A stretch of DNA of 64,000 nucleotides from Streptomyces tubercidicus (GCF_027497495.1 NZ_CP114205.1:4154001-4218000), one strand, 5' to 3'. Positions 47,477 through 56,063 are shown, counted from the stretch's first letter. Notes: generated by a model from the letters alone, not told the origin. Numbers and translations are program-made.

Positions 47477-47504
47477 CGGGGCGGGCCGGCCGTGGCCCGC
47501 CCCG
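47477..47504. terminator. Hairpin terminator after cobN
   Basis: An 11-bp stem (47477-47487 with 47494-47504) lies 8 bases after the cobN stop and before the end of the convergent DUF4097 gene. A direct repeat TGGCCGGCCGTCG follows at about 47530-47570. Confidence 0.65.
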
Positions 47505-47588
47505 GCCGAGGCTCGGCCGCTGACCGGGGAGGCGGCCGGCCGTCGGACCGGGGTGGTGGCCGGCCGTCGCACCTGGCCGCCGGCTCCG

Positions 47589-48320
47589 TCAGGCGGCGTT
47601 TGCGGTGATGTCGCCGTTGCTGGTGGACAGCTCCAGGCGGAAGCGCGCCGCCGGGTCCTGGGCGATGCCTATGTGCTCCTCCCCGTTGCCGGTGTCGGCG
47701 TCGACGCGGTACGCGCCCTTGGGCAGCTTCAGTGTGATGGCGCCGTTGGACGTCTTCGCCCGGACGTTCTGTGCGGTGGCGGGGGTGAGGTCGATCGCCC
47801 CGTTGGAGGTCTCGGCCGCGATCTTCGCGCCCGACAGACCGCGTCCGGTGATCCGGCCGTTGGTGGTCCGGGCATCGACCGCGCCGGTCACCCCGTCCAG
47901 CTGGATGTCCCCTGAGCTGGTCGTCATCTTCACCGGGCCCACCTTGGCCAGCTCCACCGCCCCGGACGAGGTCTCGCCGCTCACCGGGACGCCGGCCGGC
48001 AGCTCGATCGTGTAGTCCACGGTGCAGTTACTGCCGCAGCCGGAGAGCACCAGCACACCGTCCTTGACGCGGTGGGTGGCGCCCCGGGGCCGGTCACCGT
48101 GGTACGAGACCGCGCGGTGGACCGATACCGCGCCGCCGTCCTTTCCGCCATGCACCGTGAGGCCGCCCGAGCCGCTGTCCAGCCGCACGGACGTGATCTT
48201 CTTCGAGACCGTGGCATCGTCCTGGAAGGTCTTCCCGGGCAGCAGTCCACAGGAACTGAGGGCGCACGCCCCGATGCCGGTTAACGCGACGACGCCGATG
48301 AAGTGGACCCGCATACGCAT
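47589..48320 (-). CDS. DUF4097-family beta-helix lipoprotein
   Basis: About 243 residues. The signal peptide ends in lipobox LSSC (ALSSCGLLPG), so it is a membrane-attached lipoprotein. The rest repeats short strands with the pattern GAVELAKVGPVKMTTSSGDI and TSNGAIDL, the DUF4097 (putative adhesin) beta-helix. Two cysteines at GCGSNC may form a disulfide. ATG 48320 has GGGGGA upstream. The role is unknown; DUF4097 proteins often sit near envelope-stress genes. Confidence 0.85.
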   Translation of the reverse strand: MRMRVHFIGVVALTGIGACALSSCGLLPGKTFQDDATVSKKITSVRLDSGSGGLTVHGGKDGGAVSVHRAVSYHGDRPRGATHRVKDGVLVLSGCGSNCTVDYTIELPAGVPVSGETSSGAVELAKVGPVKMTTSSGDIQLDGVTGAVDARTTNGRITGRGLSGAKIAAETSNGAIDLTPATAQNVRAKTSNGAITLKLPKGAYRVDADTGNGEEHIGIAQDPAARFRLELSTSNGDITANAA

Positions 48321-48540
48321 GAATTCCCCCGGAAAAGGTCGGTAGTTGGCGGGGTGAGGGCCCATGCCCCGCCGGCTCCCCCCGCTATGACGAGGCTATG
48401 GCGGCGATCACGGCCGCACCATGAGGAAAACCCCCGGATCAGGGTGTGGTGATCCCCAGGTGCGGCCCGCGGACGCCGGTGCGAGGATTTTCGTGGGGGA
48501 GGTTCCTGTGCTGCTCATGGGGTGGACGAGGAGGCTTCCG

Positions 48541-48813
48541 GTGACTGCCACGAAGACATGGAACGCCGAGATCAGCATCACCGAGACCGACAGCGAGGTC
48601 CGGGCCGAGGCCAGGCTGCGTGGCAAGGAGGGCGGGCAGATGGTCGGCCAGGGAGCGGCCCGCTGCAATCCCGCCGATCAGAACGTCCCGGCCATCGGCG
48701 ACGAGCTGGCGGTGGCGCGGGCGATGTCCGACCTCAGCCATCAGCTGCTCCAGCGCGCCGCGCACGACATCGAGGTGCACACGGCCCGGCCGGTGGAACG
48801 CCTGCGCGCCTGA
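48541..48813 (+). CDS. DUF1876 protein (dsRNA-binding-like fold)
   Basis: About 90 residues, full length for the DUF1876 family common in actinobacteria. It begins TATKTWNAEISITETDSEVRAEARL, continues with a Gly-rich turn and ends in a helix (ARAMSDLSHQLLQRAAHDI). The family has a dsRBD-like fold but no known function. GTG 48541 is preceded by GAGGAGG; earlier in-frame starts would add unrelated residues. Confidence 0.82.
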   Translation: MTATKTWNAEISITETDSEVRAEARLRGKEGGQMVGQGAARCNPADQNVPAIGDELAVARAMSDLSHQLLQRAAHDIEVHTARPVERLRA

Positions 48814-48923
48814 GGCCGCCGACGCACCGGACGCCGTCTGGCGTCCCGTCGGCATGCCGTGACGCACCCGGTGACGCACCCCCTGCCGGCAGCGCCTGAG
48901 CCCGCCGCTCGTGTAATGGTTGA

Positions 48924-49178
48924 ATGTATTTGACCCATGACCGCACGCTGGCGGACATGGCACGACTCCCAGATGTGCAGTGTGAACCGTGGTGGTGTCC
49001 CGAATGCGGCCTCTCCTCCGAATCCTGCCGACCGATATCGGAACACTTCACGTCCGAGGGAATGGTGCGGTACCTGTGGTGCCACACCCGTGGATGGCTC
49101 ATCGCCCGCTCGGACATCGAGCTGATCCGGGTGAGCCCGGGGGAAGAGCGCCACACCGCGGACGGTGGGGTTCCGTAA
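48924..49178 (+). CDS. Small zinc-ribbon-like protein
   Basis: An 84-residue frame with CEPWWCPECG near the start and further Cys at SESCRPISEHFTSEG and YLWCHTRGWL, consistent with a zinc ribbon. No clear ribosome-binding site precedes ATG 48924, and ATG 48957 (MARLPDVQCEPWWCPECG) is an alternative start. The stop lies 16 bases before the CGNR gene, so the two may form an operon. Confidence 0.55.
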   Translation: MYLTHDRTLADMARLPDVQCEPWWCPECGLSSESCRPISEHFTSEGMVRYLWCHTRGWLIARSDIELIRVSPGEERHTADGGVP

Positions 49179-49194
49179 CGCCCGAGAAGGTCAC

Positions 49195-49722
49195 GTGAAG
49201 CAGAACGACTACGGCCGTCTCGGGGCCGTGCTGTCGGCCGATCTGATAAACCTGCCCGAGATGAGCGCGGCAAGTGTGCAGAGCCTGCTGGAGGCACACC
49301 AGATACGTCGCCCGGCAGTCGTCGACGCCGACGTGGACGGCTTCCGCGGCTGGCGGGATCAACTGGCCCGCGTCTTCGGTTCCACGGATGCCGACGAGCA
49401 GTGCTCGGCCGTGAACGCCCTGCTGGTGGCGGCGACCCTGCGCCCCTGGGTGACCACCCATGACGGCCTCCAGCCCCACCTCCACTTCGTACCGGACTCG
49501 GCCGACGTGTTGTCCAGGGTCAAGGCGGTCACCGCCGGTGGCCTCGCCTTCGTCCTGTGTTGGGAAGGGGGAGCACGGCTCGGACGGTGCCTGCGCGCCG
49601 AGTGCGCCCGCGCCTATGTGGACACGTCCAGGAACGGGCGGCGGCGGTACTGCACGGCACGCTGCGGGAACACCGAAGCGGTGATGCGCCACCGCTCCCG
49701 GCAGCCGGGCGGCAGGCGTTAG
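49195..49722 (+). CDS. CGNR zinc-finger (ABATE) transcription-regulator-like protein
   Basis: About 175 residues. The N-terminal 120 residues match the ABATE stress-regulator domain (GLQPHLHFVPDSADVLSR). The C-terminus is the CGNR zinc finger: CLRAECARAYVDTSRNG followed by RRRYCTARCGNTEAV. The final Arg of CGNR is Thr here. Such proteins are presumed DNA-binding regulators. GTG 49195 has GAGAAGG upstream. A 14-bp hairpin separates it from the convergent LCP gene. Confidence 0.85.
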   Translation: MKQNDYGRLGAVLSADLINLPEMSAASVQSLLEAHQIRRPAVVDADVDGFRGWRDQLARVFGSTDADEQCSAVNALLVAATLRPWVTTHDGLQPHLHFVPDSADVLSRVKAVTAGGLAFVLCWEGGARLGRCLRAECARAYVDTSRNGRRRYCTARCGNTEAVMRHRSRQPGGRR

Positions 49723-49741
49723 CGGTGGAGGACGTCCGCGC

Positions 49742-49787
49742 GGCAGGTGATGAGGAAGGCCCCAGTCGGTCTCCCTCATCACCTGCC
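49742..49787. terminator. Bidirectional hairpin terminator
   Basis: A perfect 14-bp stem (49742-49755 with 49774-49787) sits between the CGNR and LCP gene ends, which converge. Confidence 0.75.
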
Positions 49788-49806
49788 CGCCGCGAAGCCC
49801 GTCTCC

Positions 49807-51288
49807 CTAGGGCTTGTCCGCCGCGAAGTCCGGCCCGACCGTCAGCGTCAGCGCGCCCGGTGCCGCGTCGGCCGACTCCGTCGCCTTGGTGCCGGGGAGG
49901 CGGCCGGTGAGCACGGCGCTCTGTGCCTTGAGCGCGGCCGGGTAGGTGAGCGTGGTCTTGTCCGCCGCCGGGGAGTTGCCGGTGGCGATGACCGAGAAGC
50001 CGAGCTTGCGCAGCTGCTCGGCGACGGCCGCCGCCCGGCCCGGGACGCCGGTCCCGTTGAGCACCCGGACCCGCACGGAACGGGCGGTCACCGGGTTCTT
50101 GGCGTCCTCGGCGAACTTCTTCTTCGCGGCGGCGCCGACCTCCCGGTCGTGCGCGAGATCGCTGAACAGCCCGCCGGCCTGTGGGTACTGCCACACGACA
50201 TTGGCCTTGTCGGTGGGGACGTCGGCCTCGCGCGAGTAGTTGGGGACGGTCAGGAAGGTGAGGCGCTTGCTGGGGACTTCCTGGACGGTCGCGGCCAGGT
50301 CGTACAGCGGTTTGATCCCGGCCAGGGATTTGTCGGTGGTGATGGACTTGGTGGCCGACTCCAGGAAGTCGTATAGCTCACCGGGGCTGGTGAGCTTCGA
50401 CTGGGCCTTCTCGGACAGCGCCTTCATGAACTCCTGCTGGCGGCCGATCCGGCCGAGGTCGGAGCCGTCGCCGACGCTGTAACGGGTGCGGACGTAGCCG
50501 AGCGCCTTCTCGTCCCGGACGGTCTGGCAGCCCGCTTCCATGTCGAGGTGGGCCTTCTTGTCGTGGATGGCGTACTTGGGGCAGACCTCTATGCCGCCCA
50601 GCGCGTTGACCATCCCCTTGAAGCCCTGGAAGTCGACCGAGGTGAAGTGGTCGATACGCAGCCCGGTGTTCTTCTCGACGGTCTTGATGGTGCAGGCCGC
50701 GGCCTTGCGGATGTCGCCGGAGTCACCGCCGATCGAGAACGCTTCGTTGATCTTGAAGTGGTGCGGTGACGATTTCGAGCCGTTGCCGCGGACGCAGGCG
50801 GGGATCTGCACCCAGGAGTCCCGGGGGAAGGACACCGCGGTGGCCCACTTACGGTTGGCGGCGATATGCAGCACCATCAGCGTGTCCGACTGCATGGTCG
50901 TCAGGTTCTTGCCGTATTTGGCGTTGGCGCCGGCACGGCTGTCGGAGCCGACGACCAGGACATTCTTGGAGCCGGGGCTGAGGTTGGCCGGGCGGTCGCC
51001 GTCGAGGCCGATGTCCACGCCGCGGATGTTGCCGTCCAGCTTCTGGTAGACCCACGCACCGACGCCGGCCGTGGCGAGCAGCAGGACGCCGAGCACGCCG
51101 CCGGTCCAGGCGACGATGCGGCCCCGGCGGGTCATCCGCAGCGCGCCCGTCCCGCCTGCCCTACGGGAGCCCTCCCCGCGGCGACGGCCGGATCCGGAGG
51201 GTTTACGGCGCGAGCCGCTGCCGGACGTGCCGGATGCGCCGTCGGCGCCCCGTCGGGCCGTCTGCTGGTGCGTCTGCCTGTCATGCAC
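49807..51288 (-). CDS. LytR-CpsA-Psr (LCP) family glycopolymer ligase
   Basis: About 493 residues. LCP enzymes transfer teichoic acid or other glycopolymers from lipid carriers to peptidoglycan outside the cell. A basic Ser/Gly/Arg cytoplasmic arm (1-55) leads to one membrane helix (WTGGVLGVLLLATAGVGAW). The LCP domain carries LVVGSDSRAGAN, MQSDTLMVLHI and FPRDSWVQIP with the expected Asp and Arg residues, and ends near residue 290. A LytR_C domain occupies about 400-485 (SVRVRVLNGTGVPGRAA). ATG 51288 is chosen; shorter starts remain possible. Confidence 0.92.
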   Translation of the reverse strand: MHDRQTHQQTARRGADGASGTSGSGSRRKPSGSGRRRGEGSRRAGGTGALRMTRRGRIVAWTGGVLGVLLLATAGVGAWVYQKLDGNIRGVDIGLDGDRPANLSPGSKNVLVVGSDSRAGANAKYGKNLTTMQSDTLMVLHIAANRKWATAVSFPRDSWVQIPACVRGNGSKSSPHHFKINEAFSIGGDSGDIRKAAACTIKTVEKNTGLRIDHFTSVDFQGFKGMVNALGGIEVCPKYAIHDKKAHLDMEAGCQTVRDEKALGYVRTRYSVGDGSDLGRIGRQQEFMKALSEKAQSKLTSPGELYDFLESATKSITTDKSLAGIKPLYDLAATVQEVPSKRLTFLTVPNYSREADVPTDKANVVWQYPQAGGLFSDLAHDREVGAAAKKKFAEDAKNPVTARSVRVRVLNGTGVPGRAAAVAEQLRKLGFSVIATGNSPAADKTTLTYPAALKAQSAVLTGRLPGTKATESADAAPGALTLTVGPDFAADKP

Positions 51289-51438
51289 GCCGGTGGCCCT
51301 TCTGGTCCCTCTGGTCCTTCTGATGCTGGTGATGCGGGCGGTGCGATACGGGCGAGGAGGTGACCCCGGCCCCGGCCCCGGACTCGCACCCGGCCGCAGC
51401 GGCCGGTGTGACCGGCGGCCTCGGCAGGGCGCGCCGGG

Positions 51439-51684
51439 TCAGATACCGGCACTCGGCAGCAGCAGGATGGACTCGGGGTCGTAACGCCGCCACTGCGGAC
51501 AAGCGCCGGGCAGGGTGCGCAGCCGGCACCACAGCTCGCCCGCGGCGTCCGTCCACCAGGCGCTGATCCGGCCCAACGTCCATCTGCCGTCCGGGTATTG
51601 GACCTCCACCGGCTGATAGACCCATCGCACCTCCGCTTCTGGAGGCGGGCAGTCCCAGGTCAGGAGTCCACACCTCGTCGCCAT
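51439..51684 (-). CDS. Small conserved-looking protein, BlaI-regulon candidate
   Basis: About 81 residues from ATG 51684 (GGAGGGGG just upstream; an alternative GTG at 51723 would place the start in the operator). It is Trp-rich (CGLLTWDCPPP, WVYQPVEVQYPDGRWTLGRISAWW) and compact, with four cysteines. I recognise no family. A BlaI-like dyad at 51737-51752 lies directly upstream, placing the gene in the proposed regulon with the protease/repressor pair read in the same direction. Confidence 0.6.
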   Translation of the reverse strand: MATRCGLLTWDCPPPEAEVRWVYQPVEVQYPDGRWTLGRISAWWTDAAGELWCRLRTLPGACPQWRRYDPESILLLPSAGI

Positions 51685-51736
51685 CTCCCCCTCCGGCCAC
51701 GCCTGTTGTACATGTGCGCGCACTCTACCGGCACGT

Positions 51737-51752
51737 TTTACAGCGTCGTAGA
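51737..51752. promoter_or_regulatory. BlaI-type dyad 1 (degenerate)
   Basis: TTTACA-GCGT-CGTAGA matches the TCTACA-N4-TGTAGA dyad seen at 53423 and 54159 with one change per half. It lies 53 bases upstream of the small gene start at 51684. Confidence 0.55.
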
Positions 51753-51825
51753 AGTTGTCTGTTGTGGAGCGTGCGCGGCCCGGTGGGCCGTGTCCGGCCC
51801 GGGGAGGTCAGGGATCAGTGTGCAC

Positions 51826-52791
51826 TCAGAGCGGCGTTGCCGCCTTCAGAACGACGAGCAGCGCAACCGCTGCGTTGAGCGCGGAGAGTGCGGAGGCGGC
51901 CGTGCCCGCCGCGGCGACCAGCGCCGCCAGGCCCGCCGGGGTCAGCGCCGGCGGCCACGGGCGGACCGGCGGCACGGGGGCGAGCAGCGCCGCCACCCGG
52001 CGTGGCACCGGCCCCGGTTCGGGCGAGGCGAACTGCGCCATCCCCTTGGCCGGCGCGGGCCGTCCGACCAGCGCCGCCCGGCCCACGGCGCGGGCGGTCA
52101 GCCGCCGGTCGCCGACCGCCCGCGCCGCCTCCTCGTCCGCCCAGCGCTCGGTGGCGAAGGCGACCGCGGAACGCAGCGGCAGCAGCAGCGGGTTGACGCA
52201 GCCGGCCAGGCGTACGACGAGCAGCGAGCGGTGATGACGGCAGCTCAGATGTGCCCGCTCATGGGCGAACAGGGCGCGCCGCTCATCCCCGTCCAGGCTG
52301 CGCAGCATGCCGCGGGAGACCGCGATCCGGCCGGGCCGGGCCCGGCGTCCGGGACGGGCGGGGGTGCCGGGCACGGCGTAGGCGTACGGCTCGTCGTCCG
52401 GCAGCACCGCGGGATCGGCGCCCGCCGGCAGTGCCTCCAGCGCACGGTGGGCGCGGGTCCGGACCCGGCCGTACCGGCGCAGCGCGGTGCCGCAGACGGT
52501 GAGCGCCGCGGCCAGCGCCGGGATGGCGGCGGCACCGGCGACCTCGGCATACGGGACGGCGGCCCGCACCTGGGGGTCCGACCAGCCGTCGGGCAGCGGA
52601 TTGCCGGGCAGTTGGGCGGTGCCGACGACCATCAGCAGTACGAGGCAGAGGGTGCTGCACAGGCCGAGGACCGCGGCGAGCAGGGTCAGCAGCCGGGTGG
52701 TGGTGCGCGGGTGGAGGTGCTGTTCCGCGAGCCGGGCGATCGGCAGCGCGGTGAGCGGCAGGACCAGCGGCAGGAACACGAAGACGCCCAC
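51826..52791 (-). CDS. M56-family membrane metalloprotease (BlaR1/MecR1-like, no sensor)
   Basis: This 321-residue protein has three or four membrane helices around a zinc-protease domain with HERAH (177-181) and a downstream acidic ligand region (ATERWADEEAAR). In BlaR1/MecR1 such a protease cleaves BlaI-type repressors. Here the C-terminal penicillin-binding sensor domain is absent, as in most actinobacterial homologues, so the signal is unknown. GTG 52791 lies 3 bases after the BlaI stop, in the classic repressor-protease operon order. Confidence 0.88.
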   Translation of the reverse strand: MGVFVFLPLVLPLTALPIARLAEQHLHPRTTTRLLTLLAAVLGLCSTLCLVLLMVVGTAQLPGNPLPDGWSDPQVRAAVPYAEVAGAAAIPALAAALTVCGTALRRYGRVRTRAHRALEALPAGADPAVLPDDEPYAYAVPGTPARPGRRARPGRIAVSRGMLRSLDGDERRALFAHERAHLSCRHHRSLLVVRLAGCVNPLLLPLRSAVAFATERWADEEAARAVGDRRLTARAVGRAALVGRPAPAKGMAQFASPEPGPVPRRVAALLAPVPPVRPWPPALTPAGLAALVAAAGTAASALSALNAAVALLVVLKAATPL

Positions 52792-52794
52792 CGG

Positions 52795-53295
52795 TCAGCC
52801 TCCGCGTGCTTCGTCCGAGGGGTCGTCCGCCGCGGCGGGGTCCTCGGCCGTGGCACGGTCGAGGAGCGTGCGCAGCAGCTGCTCGTCCTGTGCGGAGAGC
52901 GCGGAGACAAAGCTGGTCAGTACGGCGTCCCGGTCCGGTTCGCCGTCCAGTACGCGGCGCATCCGCAGCGCCGCCAGACCGGCCTCGTCGGCGGCCGGGA
53001 TCCAGACATAGGCGCGGCCGGACCGCTCACGGGTGACGGCCTGCTTGGCGTGCAGCCGGGACAGGATGGTCATCACGGTTGTGTACGCGAGGTCGCCGCC
53101 GAGCCGCTCCTGTACCCAGGCGGCGGTGGCCGGGCCCGCCGCCTCGTGTAGCGCGGCCAGCACCTGGGCCTCCAGCTGGCCCTGTCCGCGGCGGCGGGTG
53201 CGCGCCCGTCCGGAGCCGCCGTATCCCCCCGCTCCAGGGGTTCCGCTGTCGCCCGGCGCCTTCCCGAAGGGTCTGCCGAAGGACTTCCCGCCCAC
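52795..53295 (-). CDS. BlaI/MecI/CopY-family repressor
   Basis: About 166 residues. A Gly/Arg-rich arm leads to a winged-helix domain (QLEAQVLAALHEAAG, AWVQERLGGDLAYTTVMTIL) with the recognition helix typical of BlaI. The C-terminal helices (DAVLTSFVSALSAQDEQLLR) mediate dimerisation. GTG 53295 has GGGAGG at good spacing; GTG 53316 is an alternative. It is coupled to the M56 protease gene, and a TCTACA-N4-TGTAGA dyad lies in its divergent promoter region. Confidence 0.9.
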   Translation of the reverse strand: MGGKSFGRPFGKAPGDSGTPGAGGYGGSGRARTRRRGQGQLEAQVLAALHEAAGPATAAWVQERLGGDLAYTTVMTILSRLHAKQAVTRERSGRAYVWIPAADEAGLAALRMRRVLDGEPDRDAVLTSFVSALSAQDEQLLRTLLDRATAEDPAAADDPSDEARGG

Positions 53296-53422
53296 TGTCG
53301 TCGCCTCCCGTCGCACCGGGTGCCCCGTCGGCCGGGACGTCCCGGCATCTTACTGAGTGGCCGAATCCGGACGGTGGTTCGTCCAGCCCGGAGTCCATGC
53401 CGTCGATACCCGCCGCCATACT

Positions 53423-53438
53423 TCTACACTCCTGTAGA
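53423..53438. promoter_or_regulatory. BlaI-type dyad 2 (perfect)
   Basis: TCTACA-CTCC-TGTAGA is a perfect dyad between divergent blaI-like and terD genes, 45 bases upstream of the TerD start. It is the natural autoregulatory site for the repressor encoded next to it. Confidence 0.75.
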
Positions 53439-53482
53439 TTTTGAGGCTCACCCGGAACGCAGGCAACACCTGGAGGGAAGCC

Positions 53483-54058
53483 ATGGGAGTCTCGCTGGGC
53501 AAGGGCGGCAACGTCTCCTTGTCGAAGGAAGCACCCGGACTGACCGCGGTCACCGTCGGCCTCGGCTGGGACGTCCGCACGACCACGGGCACGGACTACG
53601 ACCTGGACGCCAGCGCGCTGCTGTGCACCGAGGCGGGCAAGGTCGCCTCGGACGCGCACTTCGTCTTCTACAACAACCTCACCAGCCCCGACGGCTCGGT
53701 GCAGCACACCGGCGACAACCTGACCGGCGAGGGCGAGGGGGACGATGAGTCCATCGACGTCACGCTGTCGGGAGTGCCCGCCGAGATCGCAAAGATCGTC
53801 TTTCCGGTCTCCATTCATGAGGCGGAGAGCCGGGGGCAGAGTTTCGGCCAGGTCCGCAATGCGTTCATCCGCGTCGTCAACCAGGCGGACGGGGCGGAGC
53901 TGGCGCGTTACGACCTGAGCGAGGACGCCTCGGCCGAGACCGCGATGGTCTTCGGCGAGCTCTACCGGCACGGCGCGGAGTGGAAGTTCCGTGCGGTGGG
54001 CCAGGGCTATGCGTCCGGGCTGGCCGGCATCGCGGCGGACTTCGGCGTCAACGTCTGA
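53483..54058 (+). CDS. terD: TerD-family stress protein
   Basis: A 191-residue calcium-binding TerD domain protein, linked in Streptomyces and enterics to tellurite resistance, calcium response and development. It starts with GVSLGKGGNVSLSKEAPGL and has the family segments DYDLDASALL, VFYNNLTSPDGSVQHTGDN, and EGEGDDESIDVTL, which supplies acidic calcium ligands. TGGAGGG precedes ATG 53483. A BlaI-like dyad 45 bases upstream suggests repression by the neighbouring regulator. Confidence 0.95.
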   Translation: MGVSLGKGGNVSLSKEAPGLTAVTVGLGWDVRTTTGTDYDLDASALLCTEAGKVASDAHFVFYNNLTSPDGSVQHTGDNLTGEGEGDDESIDVTLSGVPAEIAKIVFPVSIHEAESRGQSFGQVRNAFIRVVNQADGAELARYDLSEDASAETAMVFGELYRHGAEWKFRAVGQGYASGLAGIAADFGVNV

Positions 54059-54158
54059 GACGCGCCCTTCGGGCGGGGGAGGGCGGCCGCCTCGGCGCCG
54101 CCGCCCCTCTCCGGCTCCCTTGCCGGGCCGCCCGTCGCATGGCCATGACGAGGGGGCG

Positions 54159-54174
54159 TCTACAACCTTGTAGA
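54159..54174. promoter_or_regulatory. BlaI-type dyad 3 (perfect)
   Basis: TCTACA-ACCT-TGTAGA is a second perfect dyad with the same 4-base spacing, about 160 bases upstream of the three-gene desaturase operon and 100 bases after terD. Confidence 0.7.
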
Positions 54175-54335
54175 ACGTGCCTGGCCGTGGCTCTCTCGAC
54201 GCGGAGCACCCTGCTATCACCGGCTATAAGGGGATTTGCCGGGCCGGTGCGGGGTACCGTGAAGACACCAAGGGACTCGGGGACCACAACACCGGACGCG
54301 TCGCAGCTGCGGCCCGTCCGAGTGAGGTGAGGACC

Positions 54336-54566
54336 ATGCAGACTCTGTGGACCGTGGTCGTGCTGCTGGCGCTGGTGGCGCTGGGGGCCCTCTTCATCGC
54401 CCGGGTCAATGCCCAGGGGACCGGGCGGATGCCCACCCACCGGTACGCGGACTGGAAGCAGTCCGTACGGCAGCGGATGCACAAGCGGCCGCATGACGAG
54501 GCCGGCTCCGAAACACCGGTGGCCGGCCCACCGCCGCCCTCCGGCAAGGCGGGAAACGACCTGTGA
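54336..54566 (+). CDS. Small single-pass membrane protein
   Basis: A 76-residue protein with an N-terminal membrane helix (TLWTVVVLLALVALGALFI) and a basic then Pro-rich cytoplasmic tail. GAGGTGAGG precedes ATG 54336. Its stop overlaps the desaturase start (GTGA), so it is translationally coupled and may be an accessory to the membrane desaturase. No family is recognised. Confidence 0.75.
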   Translation: MQTLWTVVVLLALVALGALFIARVNAQGTGRMPTHRYADWKQSVRQRMHKRPHDEAGSETPVAGPPPPSGKAGNDL

Positions 54567-55558
54567 CGTCCACCGCCCGCAGCGGCCGCACCGCCCCGTC
54601 GGCCCACGACTACGACGGGAGTTCCCCCTTCCCTGACGGCGGCACCGAATCCCCGCCGAGCAGCGGTCGGCGGATGTATGTCACCGTGACCGGCATCATC
54701 GTCGTCGCCCCGTTCGTCGGCCTGGCCGTCGGGATCCCCCTCCTCTGGGGCAGCGTCGTCCACCTCACCGACCTCGTCCTGCTGGCCGTCTTCTACGTCA
54801 TCAGCGGTCTGGGCGTCACCATCGGCTTCCACCGCGGCCTCACCCACGGCAGCTATACGGCCGCCCCCGCCCTGCGTATTGCGCTCGCCGTCGCCGGCTC
54901 GCTCAGCTTCCAGGGCGATGTCATCGACTGGGTCGCCACGCACCGCCGCCACCACGCCTATACCGATCGCCCCGGCGATCCGCACTCGCCCTACCGCTAC
55001 GGCACCAGCCTGCGCGGTCAGTTGCGCGGTCTGGTCCACTCGCACATCGGCTGGCTGTTCGGCGACGACCCCACCTCGCACCGCCGCTTCGCGCCCGATC
55101 TGCTCGCCGACCCGGGGATCCGCGCGGTGGACCGGGCCTTTCCCCTGCTGTGTCTGCTCACGCTCGGCCTGCCGTTCGCGCTGGGCTGGGCGCTCGGCGG
55201 CTCCTGGGTCACCGCGCTGACCGCTCTGCTGTGGGCGGGGTTCATCCGTATCGCGCTGCTGCACCACGTCACCTGGAGCGTCAATTCGCTCTGCCATGTC
55301 ATCGGCGAGCGGCCGTTCCGCACCCGGCGCCATGACCGGGCGACCAATCTGTGGCCGCTGGCCCTGCTGTCGTTCGGCGAGAGCTGGCACAACCTGCACC
55401 ACGCCGACCCGACCTGCGCCCGGCACGGGGTCGACCGTGGCCAGCTCGATATATCCGCCGCCGTCATCCGGCTCTTCGAGCGCCTCGGCTGGGTCCGGGA
55501 TGTGCGCTGGCCCGACCCCGACCGGGTGGCGGCCCGCCGCCTCAGGAGCACCGCATGA
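54563..55558 (+). CDS. Acyl-CoA/acyl-lipid delta-9 fatty acid desaturase
   Basis: About 331 residues of the membrane di-iron desaturase family. The three His boxes are HRGLTH (90-95), HRRHH (127-131) and HNLHH (about 275). Paired hydrophobic segments flank them, and the first 40 residues are a hydrophilic lead. The enzyme should introduce a cis double bond into fatty acyl chains to adjust membrane fluidity. GTG 54563 overlaps the small membrane-protein stop, and the stop overlaps the next gene. The operon lies behind a BlaI-type dyad. Confidence 0.92.
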   Translation: MTSTARSGRTAPSAHDYDGSSPFPDGGTESPPSSGRRMYVTVTGIIVVAPFVGLAVGIPLLWGSVVHLTDLVLLAVFYVISGLGVTIGFHRGLTHGSYTAAPALRIALAVAGSLSFQGDVIDWVATHRRHHAYTDRPGDPHSPYRYGTSLRGQLRGLVHSHIGWLFGDDPTSHRRFAPDLLADPGIRAVDRAFPLLCLLTLGLPFALGWALGGSWVTALTALLWAGFIRIALLHHVTWSVNSLCHVIGERPFRTRRHDRATNLWPLALLSFGESWHNLHHADPTCARHGVDRGQLDISAAVIRLFERLGWVRDVRWPDPDRVAARRLRSTA

Positions 55559-55986
55559 CCACCGCCGGGGACCCACCCCATCCCGCCGACACCCCGCACC
55601 ACGCGCCACCCCCCGTTGCCCGCCTGACCATCGCCCCCCACACCGATACGACCAGGCGCCTGGACGGTCTCTGGTGGCCGCACTCGACCGATCTGCTGAC
55701 CGAACTCCCGGAGCTGCTGACCGCGTTGCCCTTCGACTGGCCCCGGATCACCCATGCCACCGTCAACGGCGCGGCCTGGTGCGCCCTCCCCTCCCACACG
55801 CTCGTCGCCGGCCATGTCGTCCGCCTCCGCAGAACCACCGGCCGCCCCGGCCCGGACACCATTTGCTTGGTCTCCGCCGGCAACGGCCGCTGGGACCTGC
55901 TGATCATCCCGCCCAGCACTCCCGAGCCCGAGGCCGTCCGCATGATGGCGGAGATGGCCCGCACGGGGGAGCCGACCCCCGCCTGA
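55555..55986 (+). CDS. DUF5994-like small protein
   Basis: A 143-residue protein whose ATG overlaps the desaturase stop, with CAGGAG upstream. Conserved-looking segments are TRRLDGLWWPHSTDLLTELP and WDLLIIPPSTPEPEAVRMM, seen in the DUF5994 family of actinobacteria. No membrane segment or known active site is visible. It is the last gene of the proposed desaturase operon. Confidence 0.75.
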   Translation: MTTAGDPPHPADTPHHAPPPVARLTIAPHTDTTRRLDGLWWPHSTDLLTELPELLTALPFDWPRITHATVNGAAWCALPSHTLVAGHVVRLRRTTGRPGPDTICLVSAGNGRWDLLIIPPSTPEPEAVRMMAEMARTGEPTPA

Positions 55987-56049
55987 GCGAGGAGGTACGG
56001 CGAGCGCGCAACCGCCCCGCGACTCGCCAACTCACCCTGATCTGGGGCT

Positions 56050-56063
56050 GTTTCACGTGAAAC
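56050..56063. promoter_or_regulatory. parS: parS site 4 (perfect)
   Basis: A perfect GTTTCACGTGAAAC lies 64 bases after the DUF5994 gene stop in an intergenic position. Confidence 0.92.
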
